Counted from the first letter of the stretch, positions 1 through 9,105 are shown. The stretch: DNA of 64,000 nt from Pseudomonas sp. sp1636 (GCF_030376615.1 NZ_JARRAB010000006.1:62001-126000), one strand, 5' to 3'. Notes: generated by a model not told the origin, from the letters alone. Made by a program: numbers and translations.

Positions 1-881
1 GTCTGCAAACCGATCCCCGCCTCCTGCGCCAGCTCCTCGGCCAGATGGTTGAGCGCCTCGCGCACGGCGAGGGTCATCTCCACCTCGCCGCCCGGGTTCA
101 TCATGATGTAGGAGACCCGGCTCATCAGATCCTCGCCGAAGCGGATCTGCGGGTTCATCCGCCCGGCACTGGCCACCACCTCGCCGCTCTGCAGGTCGCA
201 CAGATGGGCGGCGATGGTGGTCGAACCGACGTCCACCGCCATGCCGTAGACCTTCTCGTGCAGGCCGGGCCAGACGGCGATGATCCGCTCGTCGTTGTAC
301 ACCGCCACCGTGACCTGCCACTGGCCCTGGCGCAGGGCCTGCTGCAGGTGCTGGACCACGCGGATATCGCTTTCCAGGTGGGCCAGGTGCCATTGGTAGT
401 TGAGGGCATCCTTGAGCCGCCGCAGATCGGAGGCCGGCACGTGCATGTCCGGCTGTTGCACCTCGACGAAGTACAGGCGAACGACCGGATCCAGCTCGAT
501 ATTGATCACTTCCGCGCGCTTGCGCACGACCTGGCGGTGCACCTGGCTGGAGGACGGCACATCGATCACCGCATCGCCCAGCAACTGGGTCGAGCAGCTC
601 AGCCGGCGACCCGGATTGAGCGGGCCGCGGCGCAATTCCCAGGCGTACTCGGTGGCGCTCTTGCCGCTCAGGTGGCTGGCGGCGGACTCGACTCCGTGCT
701 TGGCGAAGCTGCCCTCGCACAGGTCGACCTGGCAGCGTCCGCAGAGGCCGCGGCCGCCGCACACCGAGTCGATGTCGACCCCCAGCGCCCGGGCGGCTTC
801 CAGCACCGGGGTGCCCAGGGGAAAGCGGCCGCGGCGACCGGATGGGGTGAATACGACGAGTGCATCCTCAGGTTCGGACAC
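1..881 (-). CDS. Corrinoid-protein reductive activator (RamA/RACE-like, 2Fe-2S plus ASKHA domain), 3' end cut by window
   Basis: The product should reduce the inactive Co(II) form of the corrinoid protein to active Co(I), using ATP. I start it at a GTG at 881, with GAGGAA six bases upstream; the gene continues past position 1, leaving about 293 codons here. Residues 1-100 form a plant-type 2Fe-2S ferredoxin domain with the cysteine cluster VCGGRGLCGRC and a later Cys in RRLSCSTQL. A linker follows, then the start of an actin-like ASKHA (DUF4445) domain at AVDVGSTTIAAHLCDL, where the phosphate-binding DVGSTT loop is visible. It is the last gene of the mtgC operon and lies behind a hairpin terminator, which would keep it at low level. 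The family is clear; the exact partner (MtgC here) is inferred from position. Confidence 0.85.
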   Translation of the reverse strand, partial: MSEPEDALVVFTPSGRRGRFPLGTPVLEAARALGVDIDSVCGGRGLCGRCQVDLCEGSFAKHGVESAASHLSGKSATEYAWELRRGPLNPGRRLSCSTQLLGDAVIDVPSSSQVHRQVVRKRAEVINIELDPVVRLYFVEVQQPDMHVPASDLRRLKDALNYQWHLAHLESDIRVVQHLQQALRQGQWQVTVAVYNDERIIAVWPGLHEKVYGMAVDVGSTTIAAHLCDLQSGEVVASAGRMNPQIRFGEDLMSRVSYIMMNPGGEVEMTLAVREALNHLAEELAQEAGIGLQ

Positions 882-911
882 GGCGGTTCCTCGATTATTC
901 TGGCGCAGACG

Positions 912-937
912 AAAAAGAGCCCCGGGTCGAGGCTCTT
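912..937 (-). terminator. Intercistronic hairpin terminator between mtgA and the activator gene
   Basis: Read on the minus strand, AAGAGCC and GGCTCTT form a 7-bp stem around a 9-base loop, followed directly by TTTCG, so the stem end and tail give a run of five T. It sits in the 87-bp gap after mtgA and before the activator. It probably acts as a partial terminator that lowers activator expression relative to the upstream enzymes. Confidence 0.6.
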
Positions 938-968
938 GGCTGATTCGACGCAGTGGCGCTGGCGCGCC

Positions 969-1880
969 TCAGGAGGCGCTGCGCCGACGGGTCTCGCGCC
1001 GGCCGCGGGCTTCAGTGCCATCGGCGGAAGCCGCCGGCGCCTCGCGGAATTTCTTGATCCAGCGCATGCAGTCCGGGTCATGCCCCATCATCACGTCGGC
1101 GCCCATGATCGCGGCCATGATCTCGCCGTGCAGCGGGTTGGTGATCGCCGAGGTCATGCCCGAGGCGATGGCCATGCTCATGAACGCCGCATTGACGCCG
1201 TTGCGGTTGGGCAGGCCGAAGCTGACGTTGGACGCGCCGCAGGTGGTGTTGACCTTCAGTTCGCGCTGCAGCCGATGGCACAGCGCGAAGACCTGGCGAC
1301 CGGCGCTGCCCACCGCGCCGATGGGCATCACCAGCGGGTCGACCACCACGTCGCAGGCGGGGATGCCGTGGTCGGCGGCGCGCTCGACGATCTTCTTGGC
1401 GATGGCGAAGCGCACGTCGGGGTCGTGGGAGATGCCGGTTTCGTCGTTGCTGATGGCGACCACGGCGGCGCCGTATTTCTTCACCAGCGGCAACACCCGC
1501 TCCAGGCTTTCGTCCTCGCCGGTCACCGAGTTGACCAGGGGCTTGCCCTGGTACACCGCCAGACCCGCTTCCAGGGCGGCGATGATCGAGGAGTCGATGC
1601 ACAGCGGCACGTCGGTCAGCGACTGCACCAACTGGATGGTCTTGGCCAGGATCGCCGGTTCGTCGGCCAGCGGAATGCCGGCGTTGACGTCGAGCATGTG
1701 CGCGCCGGCCGCCAACTGCGCCTCGACGTCGAGGATCACCCGGGAGAAGTCGCCGGCGGCCATTTCGGCGGCGAGCAGCTTGCGCCCGGTGGGGTTGATG
1801 CGCTCGCCGATGACCACGAAGGGACGTTCGAAGCCGAGCACTACTTCCCGCCGGTGTGAGCTGATGATGGTATCTGTCAT
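969..1880 (-). CDS. mtgA: Methylcorrinoid:tetrahydrofolate methyltransferase (MtgA-like, pterin-binding family)
   Basis: This 303-residue protein belongs to the dihydropteroate synthase-like pterin-binding family that includes MtgA and the MetH folate domain. It should move the methyl group from methyl-Co(III)-MtgC to tetrahydrofolate, giving 5-methyl-THF. Visible signatures are IGERINPTGRK near residue 25, MLDVNAGIP near 62, and PLCIDSS near 92, with NSVTGE following. The length fits a stand-alone methyltransferase; the last 25 residues are Arg/Ala-rich and look nonessential. GAGGAAG lies upstream of the ATG. It follows the MetF-like gene by 57 bp in the same operon. The fold is certain; direction of transfer is inferred from the presence of the oxidative folate genes. 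Confidence 0.88.
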   Translation of the reverse strand: MTDTIISSHRREVVLGFERPFVVIGERINPTGRKLLAAEMAAGDFSRVILDVEAQLAAGAHMLDVNAGIPLADEPAILAKTIQLVQSLTDVPLCIDSSIIAALEAGLAVYQGKPLVNSVTGEDESLERVLPLVKKYGAAVVAISNDETGISHDPDVRFAIAKKIVERAADHGIPACDVVVDPLVMPIGAVGSAGRQVFALCHRLQRELKVNTTCGASNVSFGLPNRNGVNAAFMSMAIASGMTSAITNPLHGEIMAAIMGADVMMGHDPDCMRWIKKFREAPAASADGTEARGRRETRRRSAS

Positions 1881-1937
1881 GACACTTCCTCGAATTATGG
1901 GTTGGGGGGTCGGTGACCCGGAATCAGGTGCAGCGAA

Positions 1938-2999
1938 CTACGGGTGTACGGCTTCCGCCTGCGGGATCGCCCGCGGCGATTGCGGATTGAGTTGGGCGGG
2001 GTCGTCGCGGCCCGGGTACCAGGGCACGCGGCCCTCGAGCACACCGGTGGCCTGGATGATTTCCGCGACGGATTCCTCCTGCCGGTAGGCCATGATGTGT
2101 GCGCCGCTGACGCCCTTGATCTCGCGGATCTGCTGCAGCAGGTCCATGCACAGGCGCTTGCCCTCCTCCTTCTGTTTAGTGGCGCCCTGCAGGCGCTTGA
2201 TCACCGCATCCGGAATGTGCACGCCCGGTACGTTCTCGCGGATCCACAGGGCGCTCTTGGCCGAGGCCAGCGGGCCGACGCCGACCAGGATATAAACCCG
2301 GTTCGGCCCTTCCAGCAGGCCGAGATCGCCGACCTTGGCCATGAACTGCTTGAGCAGGTCGATATCGAAGCAGTACTGGGTCTGGATGAACTGCGCGCCG
2401 GCCGCCACCTTCTTCGCCAGGCGGTGCGGGCGCCAGTCATAGGGCGGCACGAAGGGGTTCTCGGCGGCGCCGAGGAACACCCGCGGCGGCGTGACTATCT
2501 TGCGTCCGCTCTGGAAACGGCAGTCGTCGCGCATGCCGCGGGCGATTTCCAGCAGCGACATCGAGTCCAGGTCGAACACCGGCTTGGCCTGCGGGTGATC
2601 GCCGGCCTGCACGCCGTCGCCGGTCAGGCAGAGGATGTTGGCGGCGCCCATCGCGGCGCCGCCGAGGATCTCGCCCTGGATGGCGATACGGTTACGGTCG
2701 CGGCAGGAGATCTGCATGATGGTGGCGTAGCCGACCCGGGTCAGCAGCGAGCAGACGCCGACGCTGGACATGTGGCAGTTGGCCCCCGAACCGTCGGTGG
2801 CGTTGATGGCGTCGACGTAGCCGTCGAAGATCGCCGCACGCTTGAGCACCTCGCCCGGATCGGCGGAGTCCGGCGGGTCGATTTCCGAGGTGATGGCGAA
2901 TTTGCCGGCACGCAGTACCCGCTCCAGTCGGCCGGGCGACACGTGGCCCGGCAGGATCGGCAGGGAATAGCCGGGAACCGGCTCGTCGTCGAATTTCAT
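1938..2999 (-). CDS. MetF-like 5,10-methylenetetrahydrofolate reductase
   Basis: The 353-residue product is a flavin-dependent MTHFR-family TIM barrel interconverting 5-methyl-THF and 5,10-methylene-THF. SEIDPPD near residue 40 is the family's active-site Glu region; LCLTGDGV near 145 and QTQYCFD near 227 match conserved barrel motifs. The start codon overlaps the stop of the upstream MetV-like gene by four bases (ATGA), and GAGGAG precedes it, so the two are translationally coupled and probably form one complex. In this operon it would run in the oxidative direction on methyl-THF made by MtgA. It differs from the biosynthetic MetF, which is normally elsewhere and unpaired with a cysteine-rich partner. 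Confidence 0.88.
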   Translation of the reverse strand: MKFDDEPVPGYSLPILPGHVSPGRLERVLRAGKFAITSEIDPPDSADPGEVLKRAAIFDGYVDAINATDGSGANCHMSSVGVCSLLTRVGYATIMQISCRDRNRIAIQGEILGGAAMGAANILCLTGDGVQAGDHPQAKPVFDLDSMSLLEIARGMRDDCRFQSGRKIVTPPRVFLGAAENPFVPPYDWRPHRLAKKVAAGAQFIQTQYCFDIDLLKQFMAKVGDLGLLEGPNRVYILVGVGPLASAKSALWIRENVPGVHIPDAVIKRLQGATKQKEEGKRLCMDLLQQIREIKGVSGAHIMAYRQEESVAEIIQATGVLEGRVPWYPGRDDPAQLNPQSPRAIPQAEAVHP

Positions 3000-3463
3000 T
3001 GCGCCCGCTCCTCATTTTTCTGTGCTTGTTGACGCACCACACTCAGCCAGGAAGACGTGCCCTTGAGGCGGAAATCGACCGGCTTCTGCAGCACCTGGAT
3101 GCGCTCGCCCGCCTGCATGTTGCGGCTGCCGGCCCAGGCCTCGACCCAGACGCATTTCATCTCCGGCTTCACTTCGCAGTGGCCGTTGCTGCGCACTCCG
3201 CCGCAGGGGCCGTTACGCAAGTTCTTCGGACAGTTCATCGGGCACGACATGCCGGTCGAGCTCAACACGCACTGGCCGCACATCTGGCAGTCGAACAGCA
3301 AGCCCTTGACGCGCTTCTCGACGGCCCGCATGGGCGCCTCGACCCGGGCATAACCCAGCCGCCGCCATAGCGGGTGCAGCTTCACCAGAATCGGCTCGAA
3401 GTTGCGGTAGAGGGTTTCAAACACTCTTGAGTGGCGAACCACCCAACGACGAACCTTGTACAT
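2996..3463 (-). CDS. MetV-like MTHFR C-terminal cysteine-rich subunit (PF12225-type)
   Basis: A 155-residue protein resembling the MTHFR_C domain, which forms the small metal-binding MetV subunit of MetVF reductases in acetogens. About ten cysteines are clustered, including CQMCGQC at about residue 60 and MSCPMNCPKN shortly after, then NGPCGG and NGHCEV. The N-terminal 30 residues are basic and hydrophobic with no signal peptide. I choose the ATG at 3463 because AGGA lies nine bases upstream and the family starts near MYKVRRW. Its stop overlaps the MetF-like start. It may pass electrons from the flavin subunit to an unidentified acceptor; that role is inference from MetVF. Confidence 0.82.
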   Translation of the reverse strand: MYKVRRWVVRHSRVFETLYRNFEPILVKLHPLWRRLGYARVEAPMRAVEKRVKGLLFDCQMCGQCVLSSTGMSCPMNCPKNLRNGPCGGVRSNGHCEVKPEMKCVWVEAWAGSRNMQAGERIQVLQKPVDFRLKGTSSWLSVVRQQAQKNEERAQ

Positions 3464-3539
3464 GGGATCTATCCTGGCCCGTGGCCGGGCAATGTGATGA
3501 TGCGTGGTGGTGGGATGACGTGCCTGGCAACGGCGCCCT

Positions 3540-3851
3540 TCAGTCATCCGCCTGGGCACTCAGGCCCTTATTCCTGATCAGCCGATCCAGGTCGTCATCG
3601 CTGAAGCAGTGTTCTATCCGGGCCGCTTCGGCCTCGGCGGCGGCCTGCAGATCGTCGCCGCAGGCGACCGGTTCGGAGCGCTTCCAGTCGGCCAGATAGG
3701 CATCCGAACCGCCCTTGCCGGCGCGCATGGCCGCCCGGTCGACGGCCTCCTGAAAACGCTGGGACAGCTGCAACCGGGCACTCTCGCGGCCCTGCTTGAC
3801 GATGACCTGCGCCGGGATGTCGCGCCAGGAGACGATGATCAGTTTGGCCAT
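3540..3851 (-). CDS. Virulence-factor-family small protein (PF13769-like), unknown role
   Basis: A 103-residue soluble protein beginning MAKLIIVSWRDIPAQ. It resembles the short family annotated as 'virulence factor' that recurs beside corrinoid methyltransferase genes. I see no catalytic motif or signal peptide; the C-terminal half is acidic (SDDDLDRLI). The start at 3851 lies inside the last codons of the DUF1638 gene, a 13-base overlap, which implies co-translation. The label virulence has no support from this context; a folding, assembly or regulatory role for the methyltransferase complex is more plausible but unproven. Confidence 0.7.
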   Translation of the reverse strand: MAKLIIVSWRDIPAQVIVKQGRESARLQLSQRFQEAVDRAAMRAGKGGSDAYLADWKRSEPVACGDDLQAAAEAEAARIEHCFSDDDLDRLIRNKGLSAQADD

Positions 3852-4447
3852 GCCCGTTCCCCGTCGATGAAGCGCAGCAGTTCGCTTTGCAGGCCGCCAT
3901 AGCCGCAAAAGCGTTGTTCGAAGGCCAGGCCGAGGCGTGCCGCGGCGTGCCGGGCGCGCTCCAGCAGCAGCGGGTCTTCGCGCTGCGCCAGGTAAACCAG
4001 GCGCCGGTAGTTGCCGAAGTACAGCGCCGCCAGTTGCGGGTGTCGGTCGAGGCCCAGTTCGCTCACGACCAGCCGCTCAAAATGCCGCGCCAGAAAATCG
4101 GTCAGGTAAAACGTCCCGGGCTCGGCCTCGGCCAGCTCGGCGAACAGCTGCGCGCCGGCATAGAACTCGTAGCAATGCGCGCCGGCCAATCGCTGCACGC
4201 CATAGGCCTCGAGCACCTGGTCGAGCCGGCCGCCGGTGCCGCAGTCGGCATAGGCGACGAACACCCGCTCGCGCGTCCGGTCGACCTGCTCGAGCTTGCG
4301 CCGCACGGCCTCGGGGATGCGCTCGGGATGGTTGTGCAGCTCCGCGGGCAGACACTCCACCCGCACCTGCGCCCAGGCATTGGCCCTGGCCAGGGCCGTG
4401 ATCTCCCGGGCCAGCGCGCCGCAGGCGATGATCAGCATGGGTTGCAT
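3839..4447 (-). CDS. DUF1638 family protein
   Basis: A 202-residue protein starting MQPMLIIACGALAREI. It matches the DUF1638 family as I know it, proteins often found in methanogens and in bacteria beside corrinoid methyltransferases. Features seen are an N-terminal hydrophobic beta strand with CGA, VFVAYADCGTGG near residue 70, GAHCYEFY, and a C-terminal FCGYGGLQSELL. Several Cys and His residues suggest metal or cofactor binding, but no reaction is established. It begins 17 bp after mtgC and overlaps the next gene. Its position directly after mtgC suggests work on the corrinoid protein or its cofactor. Confidence 0.75.
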   Translation of the reverse strand: MQPMLIIACGALAREITALARANAWAQVRVECLPAELHNHPERIPEAVRRKLEQVDRTRERVFVAYADCGTGGRLDQVLEAYGVQRLAGAHCYEFYAGAQLFAELAEAEPGTFYLTDFLARHFERLVVSELGLDRHPQLAALYFGNYRRLVYLAQREDPLLLERARHAAARLGLAFEQRFCGYGGLQSELLRFIDGERAWPN

Positions 4448-4464
4448 GGCCGCCGGCTCCCGAC

Positions 4465-5163
<699 letters not shown>

Positions 5164-5531
5164 GGCGGTTGACTCCCCGAAAACACGACATCTGAGTGGC
5201 GCCTGGCGGCGCTGTTGAGTTCGCAGATTAGGCACAGGCCGCCCTGCCAGTAACCACACAGACGACGCGGACATGTCGATGCGCGACCAAACCAACGAGG
5301 CGTCAAAAGAATTTTTACTTGCTCGGTAAAATATTGATCTAGATCAATTTTTTCGAAAGCGACGGAATTTTCGCGGTGTCGTCCGAACGATGCCGGATGT
5401 CGCCCAAGGATAAGTGACCGCGGGTTACGCGAGTACATTTCGAGCAGTCCGAATCATGCGTCGCCCCGGTCACCCAACGCGTCGCCACGTCCGAACGCCT
5501 AACAAGAACGTCTAGTTGCCCGGAGATCGAA
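5164..5531. promoter_or_regulatory. Divergent promoter region between mtgC operon and purU-folD-mtgB
   Basis: This 368-bp gene-free stretch is AT-rich in its centre (about 5300-5370) and GC-rich elsewhere. It contains the 14-bp FNR/ANR-like palindrome at 5334-5347. The AT-rich side toward mtgC (minus-strand TAAAAA near 5312-5317) could hold a -10 element, but I cannot fix start sites. No reading frame here looks real. Confidence 0.6.
5334..5347. promoter_or_regulatory. Perfect FNR/ANR/DNR-type box
   Basis: TTGATCTAGATCAA is an exact inverted repeat and matches the consensus TTGAT-N4-ATCAA for CRP/FNR-family regulators such as ANR and DNR. It lies 171 bp before the mtgC start and 185 bp before the purU start. 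This suggests control by low oxygen or nitric oxide. Binding is inferred from sequence only. Confidence 0.65.
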
Positions 5532-6416
5532 ATGCCCACAATGTCTGCCACGACCGAAGGAAAGAACATCTATGTGCTGAAGGCCAGCTGCCCTGGCGCC
5601 ATCGGCACAATCTCCAGAATCTCCACCTTTCTCGCGCAAAACCGCTGTTACATCATGGAGATGGCCCAGTTCGACCAGATCTCCAGCGGCAACTTCTATG
5701 TCCGCGCGGTGTTCTCCACGACTCCCGGCGAAACCCCGCCCTTCCAGGTGCTGCAGGAGACCTTTGCCGCGGTGGCCGAGGTCGACGGCCTGGAGTGGCA
5801 GATGCATGACACCCTGACCCCGCCCAAGGTGCTGATCGCGGTCTCCAAGTTCGACCACTGCCTGGACGACCTGCTGTATCGCCAGCGCACCGGCGAGATC
5901 AAGATGGAGGTTGCGGCCATCGTCTCCAACCATCCGGATCTCAAGCCCCTGGCCGACTGGCACGGGATTCCCTTCTACCACCTGCCGGTGACCCCGGAGA
6001 ACAAGGCCGAGCAAGAGGCACGGCTGCTGGAGATCGTCGACGAGAGCGGCGCCGAGCTGGTGGTGCTGGCGCGCTACATGCAGATCCTTTCCGAGGATCT
6101 GTGCGACAAGCTGTGCGGCCGGGCGATCAATATCCACCACTCGTTCCTGCCCGGCTTCAAGGGTGCCAAGCCTTATCACCAGGCCTATGCCCGCGGGGTC
6201 AAGCTGATCGGCGCGACCGCCCACTACGTGACCTCCGATCTCGACGAGGGTCCGATCATCGAGCAGATCGTCGAGCGCGTGGATCACACCTACAACGCCG
6301 AGCAGCTCGCCGCCGTCGGTCGCGATGCGGAAAACATGGCGTTGTCCCGCGCGGTGCGCTTCCATCTGGAGCACCGGGTCTTCACCAACGGCAATACCAC
6401 CGTGGTGTTCCGCTGA
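5532..6416 (+). CDS. purU: Formyltetrahydrofolate deformylase
   Basis: A 294-residue enzyme hydrolysing 10-formyl-THF to formate and THF. Residues 10-90 form an ACT regulatory domain; residues 95-290 form the formyltransferase domain. The catalytic triad is visible as Asn and His in [14 protein letters not shown] and Asp in [12 protein letters not shown] lies six bases before the ATG. As first gene of the plus-strand unit it would release the one-carbon unit as formate and recycle THF for the next methyl transfer. Pseudomonads often carry several purU copies near betaine or sarcosine genes, so this copy is likely the catabolic one. Confidence 0.93.
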   Translation: MPTMSATTEGKNIYVLKASCPGAIGTISRISTFLAQNRCYIMEMAQFDQISSGNFYVRAVFSTTPGETPPFQVLQETFAAVAEVDGLEWQMHDTLTPPKVLIAVSKFDHCLDDLLYRQRTGEIKMEVAAIVSNHPDLKPLADWHGIPFYHLPVTPENKAEQEARLLEIVDESGAELVVLARYMQILSEDLCDKLCGRAINIHHSFLPGFKGAKPYHQAYARGVKLIGATAHYVTSDLDEGPIIEQIVERVDHTYNAEQLAAVGRDAENMALSRAVRFHLEHRVFTNGNTTVVFR

Positions 6417-6487
6417 GCCGACGCCAGCCGCCGCCCCCATGCTCGGCCGCAGGCCGGGTGCATGCCGACCAACACAGGATTTCCCCC

Positions 6488-7405
6488 ATGGCACACATCA
6501 TCGATGGCAAGGCGTATGCGGCCCGCCTGCGCGAAGAAATCGGCCGCCAGGTACGCAAGCTGCGCGAGCATGATCTGGTGACCCCCGGCCTGGCCGTGAT
6601 CCTGGTCGGCGAAGACCCGGCCAGCCAGATCTACGTGCGCAACAAGGCCAACCAGGCCCGCGAGGCCGAGATGGCATCCTTCGAGTACCGCCTGGCGTAC
6701 AGCGTGCCGCAGGCGCAGTTGCTCGAGCTGATCGAGCGCCTGAATCAGGATCCGGCGGTGCATGGCATTCTGGTGCAGCTGCCGCTGCCGCCGCAGGTGG
6801 ACGCCGAGCGGGTGATCAACGCGATCCGCCCGGACAAGGACATCGACGGTTTTCATCCGCTCAACGTCGGCGCGCTGGCCACCGGCGGCCAGGGCATAGT
6901 GCCCTGCACGCCACTGGGCTGTCTGATGCTGCTCAAGCACCACCTGGGCGACATGAGCGGCCTGCATGCCCTGGTGCTGGGGCGCTCGAACATCGTCGGC
7001 AAGCCCATGGCCAGCCTGCTGCTCAACGAGCACTGCACGGTGACCATCGCCCACTCGCGCAGCCGCGATCTGCAAGCCGAGTGCCGGCGCGCGGACATCC
7101 TGGTGGCCGCGGTCGGGCGAGCGCGACTGGTTCCCGGAGACTGGCTGAAACCCGGGGCGACCGTCATCGACGTCGGCATCAATCGCATCGAAGAGGACGG
7201 CCAGGCGCGCCTGGTCGGCGACGTGGATTTCGCCAGCGCCAGCACGGTCGCCGGCGCCATCACCCCGGTTCCCGGCGGCGTCGGTCCGATGACCATCGCC
7301 TGCCTGCTGCTCAACACCCTGGAGGCGACCTGTCGCCAACACGGGATTGTCTTTCCCGCCGGCATCATGCAATCCGCCTGGGGTAACGAAGCATGTCTCG
7401 ACTAA
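6488..7405 (+). CDS. folD: Bifunctional methylene-THF dehydrogenase / methenyl-THF cyclohydrolase
   Basis: A 305-residue FolD that oxidises 5,10-methylene-THF with NADP and hydrolyses methenyl-THF to 10-formyl-THF. Hallmarks are [11 protein letters not shown] with the catalytic Lys, [17 protein letters not shown], the cofactor loop [13 protein letters not shown], and [10 protein letters not shown]. The C-terminus extends about 20 residues beyond the usual 284. I start it at ATG 6488 ([11 protein letters not shown]); the open frame upstream overlaps purU in another frame and has no family similarity. It links the MetF-like reductase product to PurU, completing oxidation of the methyl group to formate. 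Confidence 0.93.
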   Translation: MAHIIDGKAYAARLREEIGRQVRKLREHDLVTPGLAVILVGEDPASQIYVRNKANQAREAEMASFEYRLAYSVPQAQLLELIERLNQDPAVHGILVQLPLPPQVDAERVINAIRPDKDIDGFHPLNVGALATGGQGIVPCTPLGCLMLLKHHLGDMSGLHALVLGRSNIVGKPMASLLLNEHCTVTIAHSRSRDLQAECRRADILVAAVGRARLVPGDWLKPGATVIDVGINRIEEDGQARLVGDVDFASASTVAGAITPVPGGVGPMTIACLLLNTLEATCRQHGIVFPAGIMQSAWGNEACLD

Positions 7406-7487
7406 CCCAACCGCTGCACTGCACCGCCATACCGCGGCGTCCCGGTGACGCCACCATGATCGACCACCACCGAGGGAGTACCCCAGC

Positions 7488-9044
7488 ATGAGCTCAACCC
7501 CCACACGCCGACGCTCGGGTGGCAGTGACGCACGCCGCGCCAGCCGCGCGGACGCCCAGTCCTCGCAGCCTGCCTACAGCACACGCAACATTCCGTATTA
7601 CGAGGTGCTCGGCGATGAAGGCCTGGCCATCATCGAGGCCAACGCCGACACCATCCTCGAGGAAATCGGCATCGATTTTCGCGATGACCCCGAGGCGTTG
7701 CAGATCTGGCGCGACGCCGGCGCCGATGTCCAGGGCGAGCGGGTGCGCATGCCGCGCGGCATGTGCCGCAAGCTGATCCAGGACAATGCCCCACGCGAGT
7801 TCACCCAGCATGCGCGCAACCCGGCGCGCAGCGTACGCATCGGCGGCGCCAACACCGTGTTCGTGCCCGCCTACGGCTGCCCCTTCGTCCATGACATCGA
7901 CCGCGGACGGCGCTACGGAACCATCGAGGACTTCCGCAACTTCGTCAAACTGGCCTACCTGTCGCCGAGCATTCACCACTCCGGCGGCACCATTTGCGAA
8001 CCGGTCGACCTGCCGGTGAACAAGCGCCACCTGGACATGATCTACAGCCACATGAAGTACTCCGACAAGTGCTTCATGGGCTCGGTCACCCACCCGGAAC
8101 GCGCTCAGGACACGGTCGAAATGGCCAAGATCCTGTTCGGCGACGCCTGGCTCGACCCGGACACCGGCAAACCCAAGACCTGCGTGGTCAACCTGATCAA
8201 CGCCAACTCGCCGATGACCTTCGACGACACCATGCTCGGCGCCGCCAAGGTCTATGCCCGCGCCAACCAGGCCTGCATCGTCACCCCGTTCATCCTGGCC
8301 GGCGCCATGTCGCCGGTGACCATCGCCGGCACTGCCGCCCAGACCCTGGCCGAGGCCATGGCCGGGATGGCGTTCGTGCAACTGGTCAACCCGGGCGCGC
8401 CCGTGGTGTTCGGCAGCTTCGCCAGCTCCATGTCCATGCAGTCCGGCGCGCCGACCTTCGGCACCCCGGAACCGGCGCTGGTGCTCTACGTGATGGCCAA
8501 CCTGGCCCGACGCCTGGGGGTGCCGTTCCGTTCCGGCGGCTCCTTTACCGCGTCTAAGGTGCCCGATGCCCAGGCCGCCAGCGAGAGCGCCAACACCCTG
8601 TTGCCGACCACCCTGGGCGGGGTCAACTTCGCCCTGCACACCGCCGGCTGGCTGGAGGGGGGGCTGGCCATGGGTTACGAGAAGTTCATCATGGATGCCG
8701 ACCAGGCCGGTATGATGCAGACCCTGCTCAAGGGCGTCGACCTGTCGGAGAACGGCCAGGCCATGGATGCGATTCGCGAAGTGGGCCCGGGCAAGCACTT
8801 CCTCGGCTGCAACCACACCCAGGCGAACTTCAAGACCGCCTTCTACCTGTCGCCGATCACCGACAACAACAGCTTCGAGCAATGGGATGCCGACGGCCGG
8901 CTGGACATGGCCCAGCGCGCCAATGCGCGCTGGAAGAAGCTGCTGGCCGAGTACCAGGCACCGGAGCTGGATCCGGCCATCGACGCGGCCTTGCTGGCCT
9001 ACATCGAGCAGCGTAAAGCGAGCATGCCCGACTCGAGCGTGTGA
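7488..9044 (+). CDS. mtgB: MttB-superfamily corrinoid methyltransferase without pyrrolysine, probable glycine betaine methyltransferase
   Basis: A 518-residue protein of the trimethylamine methyltransferase superfamily. It reads through without an in-frame amber codon, so it belongs to the non-pyrrolysine branch that includes MtgB (glycine betaine), MtcB (carnitine) and MtpB (proline betaine). Visible segments include YEVLGDEGLAIIE, VPAYGCPFVHDID, HHSGGTICEPVDLP, and GGVNFALHTAGWLEGG near residue 375. The first 28 residues are Arg/Ser-rich. GAGGGAG precedes the ATG. It should methylate Co(I)-MtgC using a quaternary amine. Betaine is my preferred substrate because gbdR, sdaB, cbc and bet genes are adjacent; sequence alone does not settle the substrate. 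Confidence 0.85.
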   Translation: MSSTPTRRRSGGSDARRASRADAQSSQPAYSTRNIPYYEVLGDEGLAIIEANADTILEEIGIDFRDDPEALQIWRDAGADVQGERVRMPRGMCRKLIQDNAPREFTQHARNPARSVRIGGANTVFVPAYGCPFVHDIDRGRRYGTIEDFRNFVKLAYLSPSIHHSGGTICEPVDLPVNKRHLDMIYSHMKYSDKCFMGSVTHPERAQDTVEMAKILFGDAWLDPDTGKPKTCVVNLINANSPMTFDDTMLGAAKVYARANQACIVTPFILAGAMSPVTIAGTAAQTLAEAMAGMAFVQLVNPGAPVVFGSFASSMSMQSGAPTFGTPEPALVLYVMANLARRLGVPFRSGGSFTASKVPDAQAASESANTLLPTTLGGVNFALHTAGWLEGGLAMGYEKFIMDADQAGMMQTLLKGVDLSENGQAMDAIREVGPGKHFLGCNHTQANFKTAFYLSPITDNNSFEQWDADGRLDMAQRANARWKKLLAEYQAPELDPAIDAALLAYIEQRKASMPDSSV

Positions 9045-9050
9045 TGCATC

Positions 9051-9105
9051 GAGCGCCGTCGCCAGACCACCGTCAGGCGGTCCAGCGGCGGCGCTCGCTA
9101 TTTTC
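9051..9105 (+). terminator. Probable terminator after mtgB
   Basis: GAGCGCCG (9051-9058) pairs with CGGCGCTC (9089-9096), with a smaller internal stem around ACC..GGT, followed by GCTATTTTC. The T tract is short, so efficiency is uncertain. Confidence 0.45.

Noticed and set aside
45-1859. A 604-codon plus-strand open frame over the activator and mtgA genes
   Set aside because: It is antisense to genes with clear motifs and its translation is His/Asp/Arg-rich low-complexity sequence typical of the opposite strand of GC-rich genes.
1944-3032. A long plus-strand open frame over the MetF-like gene
   Set aside because: It is the antisense shadow of a gene with intact MTHFR signatures; the translated product has no family features.
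7488-9044. Possible pyrrolysine-containing trimethylamine methyltransferase
   Set aside because: There is no in-frame TAG within the gene, so it belongs to the non-pyrrolysine branch.
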